From NCBI GenBank assembly GCA_945788545.1, contig CALZMK010000154.1:1-5081 (forward strand): a DNA stretch of 5,081 nt, written 5' to 3'. Positions 1-5,081 of this stretch are shown in pieces (the stretch's first letter is position 1; every line of letters begins with the position of its first letter). Made by a program: the position numbers and the translations under genes. This stretch comes from an uncultured Prevotella sp. GTDB taxonomy: Bacteria; Bacteroidota; Bacteroidia; Bacteroidales; Bacteroidaceae. The notes below the pieces were generated by a model. It was not told the DNA's origin. It worked only from the letters and a program-made list of their open reading frames with translations, and did not search any database.

Positions 1-975
1 TTCCTCAATATCCTTCAGCGCAACACTTTCTATAAGAATCTCAACAAGTGCTTTGAGACCATCAATTTGAATGTTGCCGAGATGTATATCTCTCCGATAG
101 CACTTGCCGACAGTGTTCTTACCGAGGCTGAGAAACGCTCTGGTTGTGCATTGGTGGATATGGGTGCTGACACAACAACAGTGTCGGTGTATAGTAAGAA
201 TATCTTGCGCCATTTGGCTGTCATTCCTCTTGGAAGTAATAATATCACCAAGGATATCGCCTCTCTGCAGATGGAGGAGGCTGATGCAGAGAAGATGAAG
301 CTGAAGTATGCCTCGGCATATACTGAAAATGCTGATATTGACAATAACCTGCAATTGCCTATTGACAGTGACCGCAGTGTAGATTTGCGCAAGTTTGTCG
401 AGATTGTGGAAAGCCGTTTGGAGGAGATTGTTGCCAATGTATGGTATCAGGTGCCTGCTGAGTATAGCGATAAACTGCTTGGAGGAATAATCCTCACCGG
501 TGGTGGTTCAAACATGAAAAACATCGACAAGGCATTCATCAATCACACTCATATCGACAAGATTCGTATTGCAAAGTTTGTCACTCATACAGTGACATCA
601 TCCAATGCCGACATCAATGCCAAGAACGCTATGATGAACACAATCCTTGGACTCCTTATCAAGGGCGACTGCAATTGTGCAGGTGGGGAGGTGGATCCCA
701 ATAACCTCTTCTCTCAGAAACCGGAAGACGACATTGCAGCTGCACTTGGTCGTACGGATATGCCAAAGAAGCAAGGCGTTGTGCCTACTGAAGCCGAGAA
801 GCGTCAGCAGGAAGAGGAGTTGCGTCGCAAGAAAGAGGAAGAAGAACGTATTGAACGTGAGCGTCAGGAAGAGGAAGAACGCCGACTAGCCCAGGAGAGA
901 AAGGAGAACAGCCCGCTTAACAAGGGCTTGAAGTGGTTTAAGAAAATGACAAAGAAACTTACAGAAGAAGAATAA
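1..975 (+). CDS. ftsA: Cell division protein FtsA, 5'-truncated by the window edge
   Basis: FtsA is an actin-fold ATPase that tethers FtsZ filaments to the inner face of the cytoplasmic membrane and recruits later division proteins. The frame is open from base 1, so the gene begins upstream; 324 residues are visible, and roughly the first 150 or more are missing by comparison with FtsA of usual length. Visible landmarks, in fragment numbering, are the second phosphate-binding motif DMGADTTTVSVY (53-64) and the adenosine motif ILTGGGS (164-170), both typical of the FtsA/actin/Hsp70 fold. The actin core ends near residue 235. A very charged Glu/Arg/Lys segment (about 263-303) follows, then a short basic amphipathic stretch (about 306-320, with Leu, Trp, Phe, Met and Leu on one face), which fits the family's membrane-targeting helix. 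The gene ends TAA, 13 bp before ftsZ. The TTG at position 67 is an internal codon, not the start. Confidence 0.96.
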   Translation, partial: FLNILQRNTFYKNLNKCFETINLNVAEMYISPIALADSVLTEAEKRSGCALVDMGADTTTVSVYSKNILRHLAVIPLGSNNITKDIASLQMEEADAEKMKLKYASAYTENADIDNNLQLPIDSDRSVDLRKFVEIVESRLEEIVANVWYQVPAEYSDKLLGGIILTGGGSNMKNIDKAFINHTHIDKIRIAKFVTHTVTSSNADINAKNAMMNTILGLLIKGDCNCAGGEVDPNNLFSQKPEDDIAAALGRTDMPKKQGVVPTEAEKRQQEEELRRKKEEEERIERERQEEEERRLAQERKENSPLNKGLKWFKKMTKKLTEEE

Positions 976-988
976 AAACATTTAAGAT

Positions 989-2320
989 ATGGCAGACAAC
1001 AATATTCCAATAGTTGACTTTGGAGTTCCTGAAAAGGAGCATAGTATTATCAAGGTCATTGGTGTTGGCGGTGGTGGCGGTAATGCTGTCAACCATATGT
1101 ATCGCGAGGGAATACACGATGTGTCCTTCGTGTTGTGCAACACCGACAATCAGGCTCTTAACGATTCTCCCGTGCCTGTGCATCTGCAGTTGGGCAAGGA
1201 GGGACTTGGAGCAGGAAACAAACCGGAGAAAGCGCGTCAGGCCGCTGAGGAAAGTCTTGAAGATATCAAGAATATGCTCGACGACGGTACTCGAATGACC
1301 TTCATCACAGCAGGTATGGGTGGTGGAACCGGTACTGGTGCTGCTCCTGTCATTGCCCGTGTGTCAAAGGAGATGGGCATTCTGACAGTGGGAATTGTCA
1401 CTATTCCTTTCCGCTTTGAGGGCGACCGCAAGATTGATCAGGCTCTCGATGGAGTGGAGGAAATGTCGAAGCATGTTGACGCCTTGCTCGTTATCAACAA
1501 TGAGCGTTTGCGCGAGATATATCCCAACCTCACCGTTCTCGATGCCTTTGGCAAAGCCGACGACACATTGAGCGTTGCAGCAAAGAGTATTGCTGAGATT
1601 ATTACCGTCCACGGACTTATCAACCTCGACTTCAACGATGTCAAGACAGTGCTCAAGGATGGTGGAGTGGCTATTATGTCAACAGGATATGGCGAGGGAG
1701 AAGGTCGTGTGAAGAAGGCCATCGACGATGCCCTCAACTCTCCGTTGCTCAATGACAACGACGTGTTCAATTCCAAGAAGATACTTCTCTCTATCTCCTT
1801 CTGCGGCCAGAAGGATGGAAAGGATAGTCTGATGATGGAAGAGATGAACGACGTCAACGACTTTATGGCAAAGTTCGGGGATTTCGAAATAAAATGGGGA
1901 CTTGCCACCGACCCAGAGCTTGGCAAGAAGGTGAAGGTTACTATCCTTGCCACTGGTTTCGGTATTGAGAATATCGACATTATGCATGGTCATGCCCGTC
2001 GTCACACTCAGGAAGAGGCAAAGCGTATTGCCGAGGAGCAGGAGAAAGAGGCTGAGCGTCAGGAGCGTCGTCAGCGCTACTATGGCAATGAGGGCAACAA
2101 CCTCAAATATAAGCGTCCTGCTCATATCTACCTCTTCCATGCCGAGGATCTGGACAATGACAATGTAATCGCCAAGGTAGAGACATCACCAACGTATAAG
2201 CGTACAAAGGAGATACTCGAGAGCATTCACAATCAGAGTGTTGGTGTGGAGAACTCTGAGGACAAGACAAGTGACGAAAAGTCGAATGAGGAAATACAAG
2301 GAACAATAAAATTCGCATAA
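989..2320 (+). CDS. ftsZ: Cell division protein FtsZ, complete
   Basis: FtsZ is the tubulin-like GTPase that forms the cytokinetic ring at midcell. The 443-residue protein has the nucleotide-binding loop GVGGGGGNAVN (25-35), the tubulin signature GGGTGTG (111-117), the switch-region segment PFRFEGDRK (140-148), and the T7 synergy loop NLDFND (212-217) with Asn212, Asp214 and Asp217, which supply the catalytic acids to the neighbouring subunit. It should therefore be an active GTPase. The globular part ends near residue 326. It is followed by a charged Glu/Arg/Gln segment (about 340-363), a short ordered-looking block (about 376-410, including SPTYKR at 400-405), and a polar acidic tail ending GTIKFA. 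The ATG at 989 places the first residues as in other FtsZ proteins. No Shine-Dalgarno sequence precedes it; the leader is A-rich, as is usual in Bacteroidetes. It lies 13 bp after ftsA and 5 bp before yqeY, so it is probably co-transcribed with both. Confidence 0.98.
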   Translation: MADNNIPIVDFGVPEKEHSIIKVIGVGGGGGNAVNHMYREGIHDVSFVLCNTDNQALNDSPVPVHLQLGKEGLGAGNKPEKARQAAEESLEDIKNMLDDGTRMTFITAGMGGGTGTGAAPVIARVSKEMGILTVGIVTIPFRFEGDRKIDQALDGVEEMSKHVDALLVINNERLREIYPNLTVLDAFGKADDTLSVAAKSIAEIITVHGLINLDFNDVKTVLKDGGVAIMSTGYGEGEGRVKKAIDDALNSPLLNDNDVFNSKKILLSISFCGQKDGKDSLMMEEMNDVNDFMAKFGDFEIKWGLATDPELGKKVKVTILATGFGIENIDIMHGHARRHTQEEAKRIAEEQEKEAERQERRQRYYGNEGNNLKYKRPAHIYLFHAEDLDNDNVIAKVETSPTYKRTKEILESIHNQSVGVENSEDKTSDEKSNEEIQGTIKFA

Positions 2321-2325
2321 GTATT

Positions 2326-2775
2326 ATGGAACTATTTGAAAAGGTTAGTAAGGACATTGTTGCAGCCATGAAAGCCAAGGACAAGGTTACCTTGGAGGCA
2401 TTGCGCAACATCAAGAAAGTGTTTATCGAAGCAAAGACGGCACCGGGAGCCAACGATACTCTCGATGATGCTGCGGCACTCAAGATACTGCAGAAACTCG
2501 CCAAGCAAGGACATGATTCAGCTGACTTGTATTCACAGCAGAATCGTCCCGACCTTGCAGAGGCTGAGATGGCACAGGTGAAGGTGATAGAAAGCTATCT
2601 GCCCAAAGCCATGTCGGCCGAGGAGATAGAGGCTGCAGTAAAGGAGATAATCGCCCAGACGGGTGCTACAAGCATCAAGGAAATGGGTAAGGTGATGGGT
2701 GTTGCCAGTAAGCAACTTGCGGGCAAGGCCGATGGAAAAGCCATCTCTGATGTGGTGAAGAAACTCCTTGCTTAG
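2326..2775 (+). CDS. yqeY: GatB/YqeY domain-containing protein
   Basis: This 149-residue protein is a stand-alone YqeY-type protein, about the usual length for the family. YqeY proteins resemble the C-terminal tail of GatB, the subunit of the tRNA-dependent amidotransferase that binds misacylated tRNA, but their own cellular role is not settled. Recognisable family blocks are the N-terminal helix AMKAKDKVTLEALRNIK (14-30), the central RPDLAEAEMAQVKVIESYLP (74-93), and the GatB-tail-like segment MGKVMGVASKQLAGKADGK (120-138). The protein is almost entirely predicted helix, with no signal peptide or membrane segment, so it should be cytosolic. It starts 5 bp after the ftsZ stop, which implies the same mRNA; this ftsZ-yqeY adjacency is common in Bacteroidetes. 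An AAGGAA at 2298-2303 is too far upstream (22 nt) to act as a ribosome site. The TAG stop overlaps the stop codon of the convergent gene. The family assignment is firm; the function is not. Confidence 0.93.
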   Translation: MELFEKVSKDIVAAMKAKDKVTLEALRNIKKVFIEAKTAPGANDTLDDAAALKILQKLAKQGHDSADLYSQQNRPDLAEAEMAQVKVIESYLPKAMSAEEIEAAVKEIIAQTGATSIKEMGKVMGVASKQLAGKADGKAISDVVKKLLA

Positions 2776-3971
2776 AATTTCTTCAACAGGAAATTGAAAT
2801 TTATTCTCATATAAACGCCGAGGGCCCAGCTCACGGCGTTTTCTTTTATATTATTGAATACATCACCGTGTATTCCCCATGCAAATCCCTTGCCAAGATT
2901 TTGCGAATAGCCCATGTGGACATTTATCATCTTGGGTTTGTCGAGCAGATATGACTTGTCTTCGATTCCCATCGCACCATAAAGAGGATTGCCAAGAATG
3001 CTGATAAAGTCCTTACACCACCAGTATCCACCGCTGACGTCAAATTTCCATAGTCTCATTGAAGCTGTACCCAGGAATCCATATCCCTTGTCGAATGGAA
3101 GCATGTCGCCAGCCACTTGTTTGTAATACACTCCACAAGCCTCAATGTTTATCCATGGCACAATACTGTTAAGGGTGTTAAGAGTGAGTCCCATTCCTCC
3201 TGCTGCATTCATCCATGTCTTCACCTGACGTTCCTCAGCCTCAGTATTGATTTCCCCGCCTCTATGCTGGAATATCGCCTGTAGGGGGAAATAAACGTGC
3301 ATAGGAGCATCACTGCTATTGGCAAGCAGTCGGAGTGATGTTCCGAAAGAAAAGCTCTCCTGATGTGTGTCGTTGCGATAAATAAAGCTCTCCCAGTTTA
3401 TCCAAGTGTCCAATTTCAGTCGAGGTGCATCCCATAGAACTTGGAAACCGGTTTCAGGGTCACCCGAGAGTCCCATCTCATAGTTGTAGAGTGGGGCGAT
3501 GAGATTATGGTTGTTGTGGTCATACAATGTTCCGAGAATAAGACTCAGCCGCTTTGTAGGGTCGATTTGCACTCTGAAGAAGGGCAGGATATGAAATCCC
3601 TTTTGATATTGTTCACCATGCCACTCTGGCATGTCGCTATAGTTGAAGTTGGGATATTTGGTGGCACCCCAATAGTGAATCAGGTATGCTCCCACATCCA
3701 CTTTGAGGTTTTTCAGTGGTTGATAGCTCACCGATGGTTTCACCCAAAATCCCGGAAGAGTATATCCTTTTACTATATTACTCTCGTATTCGTTGTTTTT
3801 AAAGAAGTTAAGATTGTCAACATGAATCCTAAGGTCTCCTATTTCGGTTGTGTCAATGGTATGATTATCCTCAAAGAGAATGGAGTCCCTTTGAGCTGAA
3901 GAGGTCACGGCAAGTGACATAAGCACTGCCGTGACCATCAGTTTGAATATAATTACTCTGGATAGTGTCAT
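2772..3971 (-). CDS. Exported, probable outer-membrane beta-barrel protein of unknown function
   Basis: The 399-residue product belongs to no family I can name. It begins with a clear Sec signal peptide: basic residues Arg5 and Lys10, a hydrophobic core to about residue 22, and a likely cleavage after Ala26 (TSSA/Q). The first 70 mature residues are polar. From about residue 71 the chain is rich in aromatic residues and glycine, with many short alternating polar/hydrophobic segments and turn sequences (for example 74-84, 88-100, 125-137, 141-150, 208-216, 256-264, 273-283, 300-316, 348-357, 362-371 and 380-393). It ends in phenylalanine, as outer-membrane barrels often do. There is no lipobox cysteine near the start. 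A barrel in the outer membrane is therefore inferred, with no visible clue to substrate. Its ATG immediately follows the ackA stop, so it is probably expressed with ackA; a GGAG lies 9 nt upstream. Its 3' end overlaps yqeY by 4 bp and contains the terminator of the opposing operon. Confidence 0.9.
   Translation of the reverse strand: MTLSRVIIFKLMVTAVLMSLAVTSSAQRDSILFEDNHTIDTTEIGDLRIHVDNLNFFKNNEYESNIVKGYTLPGFWVKPSVSYQPLKNLKVDVGAYLIHYWGATKYPNFNYSDMPEWHGEQYQKGFHILPFFRVQIDPTKRLSLILGTLYDHNNHNLIAPLYNYEMGLSGDPETGFQVLWDAPRLKLDTWINWESFIYRNDTHQESFSFGTSLRLLANSSDAPMHVYFPLQAIFQHRGGEINTEAEERQVKTWMNAAGGMGLTLNTLNSIVPWINIEACGVYYKQVAGDMLPFDKGYGFLGTASMRLWKFDVSGGYWWCKDFISILGNPLYGAMGIEDKSYLLDKPKMINVHMGYSQNLGKGFAWGIHGDVFNNIKENAVSWALGVYMRINFNFLLKKF
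2813..2847 (+). terminator. Rho-independent terminator of the ftsA-ftsZ-yqeY unit
   Basis: A perfect 8-bp inverted repeat, AAACGCCG (2813-2820) and CGGCGTTT (2834-2841), encloses a 13-nt loop. The run TTTTCTTTT (2839-2847) closes the stem and continues past it. It starts 37 nt after the yqeY stop codon, the expected place for the end of the plus-strand transcript. The tract is good in the plus direction only: read on the minus strand the stem is followed by ATATGAG, so efficient termination of the opposing transcript is not expected. The element lies wholly inside the minus-strand gene, under codons for about residues 375-387 of that protein. Identified by eye; no folding energy was calculated. 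Confidence 0.82.
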
Positions 3972-5081
3972 TTATAGCAACTCCATAGTATCTGTGGCAA
4001 TCATCAGTTCCTCGTCTGTTGGAATGACGCAAACAGTCACCTTAGAATCAGCGGTAGAAATGATTTTCTCAACACCACGAAGTCCCTTGTTCACTTCCTT
4101 GTCAATCTTCACGCCAAGGAACTCGAGTCCCTCGCATGCATCCTGACGAGTGCCCCACTGGTTTTCACCTACACCAGCAGTGAAGACGATGATGTCAACA
4201 CCACCCATTGCAGCAGCATAAGCACCGATATACTTCTTGATGCGGTAGTTGTACATGTTCATTGCCAAAACAGCCTTTGGCTCACCCTTTTCGCATGCAG
4301 CCTCTACCTCACGCATGTCAGAAGAGAGTTCGGTGATACCGAGCACACCGCTCTTCTTGTTAAGCAGGTCGGAGATACCGTCAGCATCGAGGTTGAGTTT
4401 CTTCTGAAGGAATGCTACAGCGCCACCGTCGATGTCTCCCGAGCGAGTACCCATCATAACACCTTCGAGAGGAGTAAGACCCATTGAAGTGTCGATACAC
4501 TTACCACCGTCAACGGCAGCAATCGAAGCACCATTACCGATGTGGCATGTGATGATCTTCTTGTCTTCGGGCTTCACACCGAGGAAGTCGCACACGCGCT
4601 TTGCCACATATCTGTGACTTGTGCCGTGGAAACCATATCTACGGATGCCATATTTCTCATACAGTTCGTAGGGGATTGCATACATATATGCATAGTCGGG
4701 CATTGTCTGATGGAATGCAGTGTCGAACACTCCCACCTGTGGCAATCCAGGCATCAGTTCACTTACGGCCTTCACGCCCTTGAGGTTGGCAGGATTGTGA
4801 AGTGGTGCAAGGTCGCTGCACTCCTCAAACACCTTGAGCACCTCGTCAGTGAGTTTAACGCTCTTGTTAAACTTCTCACCTCCGTGCACCATACGATGAC
4901 CGACGGCATCAATCTCCTTTAAATCCTTGATAACACCTATTTCGGGGTCGGTCAGCAGAGAAAAGATAAACTTCACACCCTCAGTATGTTCGGGGATGTC
5001 GTGCATTATCTGCTTCTTTTCTCCGTTAGCCAGTTTAACCTTGACGAATGCACCGTCCAATCCTACTCTCTCTGCACCTCC
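3972..5081 (-). CDS. ackA: Acetate kinase AckA, 5'-truncated by the window edge
   Basis: Acetate kinase interconverts acetyl phosphate plus ADP with acetate plus ATP in the cytosol, the energy-yielding end of the Pta-AckA route. The frame is open to the right edge, giving 369 residues; the first ones read GGAERVG and lead into LDGAFVK. Family landmarks in fragment numbering are VGHRMVHGG (60-68), LAPLHNP (92-98), the signature VFDTAFHQTMP (118-128), GIRRYGFHGTSH (145-156), the phosphate loop CHIGNGAS (179-186), GTRSGDIDGG (211-220), FTAGVGEN (300-307) and PTDEE (354-358). Residues matching catalytic Arg91, Asp148, His180, Arg241 and Glu384 of the Methanosarcina enzyme are present. Aligning on these implies about 28 missing residues, which include the family's N-terminal nucleotide-binding Asn. 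The enzyme appears intact and active. The TTG at 5060 is an internal Leu codon. In this phylum pta often lies just upstream; it would be outside the window. The barrel gene follows with no spacer. Confidence 0.97.
   Translation of the reverse strand, partial: GGAERVGLDGAFVKVKLANGEKKQIMHDIPEHTEGVKFIFSLLTDPEIGVIKDLKEIDAVGHRMVHGGEKFNKSVKLTDEVLKVFEECSDLAPLHNPANLKGVKAVSELMPGLPQVGVFDTAFHQTMPDYAYMYAIPYELYEKYGIRRYGFHGTSHRYVAKRVCDFLGVKPEDKKIITCHIGNGASIAAVDGGKCIDTSMGLTPLEGVMMGTRSGDIDGGAVAFLQKKLNLDADGISDLLNKKSGVLGITELSSDMREVEAACEKGEPKAVLAMNMYNYRIKKYIGAYAAAMGGVDIIVFTAGVGENQWGTRQDACEGLEFLGVKIDKEVNKGLRGVEKIISTADSKVTVCVIPTDEELMIATDTMELL
3981..3984 (-). promoter_or_regulatory. Possible ribosome binding site for the barrel-protein gene
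   Basis: On the minus strand a GGAG lies 9 nt before the ATG at 3971, inside the last codons of ackA (Met-Glu-Leu-Leu-stop). Spacing and sequence would suit a Shine-Dalgarno site, but four bases can arise by chance and this phylum makes little use of such sites. It supports the chosen start only weakly; the signal peptide beginning at this ATG is the better argument. Confidence 0.35.

Noticed and set aside
67..69. TTG as a possible start of ftsA
   Set aside because: The frame is open back to base 1 and the upstream codons continue a plausible FtsA sequence. This is an internal Leu codon.
30..437. 135-codon open frame on the minus strand opposite ftsA
   Set aside because: It lies opposite the conserved ATPase motif of FtsA and has Ser/Leu-rich shadow composition.
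787..900. Repeated GAAGAGGAA-like units in ftsA, considered as a DNA repeat
   Set aside because: They are irregular in length and spacing and are explained by a Glu/Arg-rich helix. There is no sign of a tandem-repeat or CRISPR structure.
1438..1980. 180-codon open frame on the minus strand inside ftsZ
   Set aside because: It is antisense to the conserved T7-loop region of FtsZ, has low-complexity Ser/Leu composition, and no start signal or family resemblance. It is a shadow frame.
2731..2745. Inverted repeat GATGG-AAAAG-CCATC near the end of yqeY, considered as a terminator for the minus-strand transcript
   Set aside because: The stem is only 5 bp, and read on the minus strand it is followed by GGCCTTGCC, not a T-tract.
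2776..2795. AT-rich hairpin AATTTCTT-CAAC-AGGAAATT just after the yqeY stop
   Set aside because: It has one wobble pair, is weak, and has no T-tract. The repeated GAAATT is explained by Asn-Phe-Asn-Phe codons of the opposing gene.
3441..3899. 152-codon open frame on the plus strand opposite the barrel gene
   Set aside because: The opposite strand encodes a complete protein with a signal peptide. The plus frame looks like no known protein and has no leader or operon context.
5058..5060. TTG as a possible start of ackA on the minus strand
   Set aside because: The frame stays open to the window edge, and GGAERVG-LDGAFVK fits the acetate kinase family through this point.
1..5081. Possible defence, mobile or new multi-gene system
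   Set aside because: Four of the five genes are conserved housekeeping types. There are no transposase, integrase, toxin-antitoxin or nuclease motifs and no repeat array.

Overview
The window carries five protein-coding genes and nothing that looks mobile. It reads as a core chromosomal segment of a member of the Bacteroidales, most likely Prevotella or a close relative. The evidence is the FtsA-FtsZ-YqeY gene order, FtsZ and AckA sequences with a Bacteroidetes flavour, A-rich rather than Shine-Dalgarno-rich leaders, and an exported beta-rich protein of Gram-negative type. The genus is an inference from memory of these families, not from a search.

Left part, plus strand: the 3' two thirds of ftsA (1-975, its 5' end lies outside the window), complete ftsZ (989-2320) and a complete gatB/yqeY-domain gene (2326-2775). 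The spacings are 13 and 5 bp, so these are probably one transcript, the distal end of a division-cell wall cluster. A convincing intrinsic terminator (2813-2847) follows yqeY. It lies inside the 3' end of the opposing gene.

Right part, minus strand: ackA (acetate kinase, 3972-5081, about 28 N-terminal residues missing beyond the right edge), then a 399-residue exported, probably outer-membrane beta-barrel protein of unknown function (2772-3971). Its ATG follows the ackA stop codon with no base between. The two genes are probably co-transcribed and perhaps translationally coupled.

The two transcription units converge. The yqeY stop codon (TAG) and the stop codon of the barrel gene (TAA on the other strand) overlap within four bases. 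There is no non-coding stretch longer than 13 bp in the window, and no tRNA, rRNA, CRISPR, insertion sequence or phage feature was seen.

Functionally, FtsZ polymerises into the division ring and FtsA anchors it to the membrane. YqeY is a small protein related to the tail of the tRNA amidotransferase subunit GatB and often sits next to ftsZ in this phylum. AckA makes ATP and acetate from acetyl phosphate. I found no obviously new multi-gene system. The items most worth a second look are the uncharacterised barrel protein tied to ackA, the terminator hidden in antisense coding sequence, and the unusual charged tails of FtsA and FtsZ.
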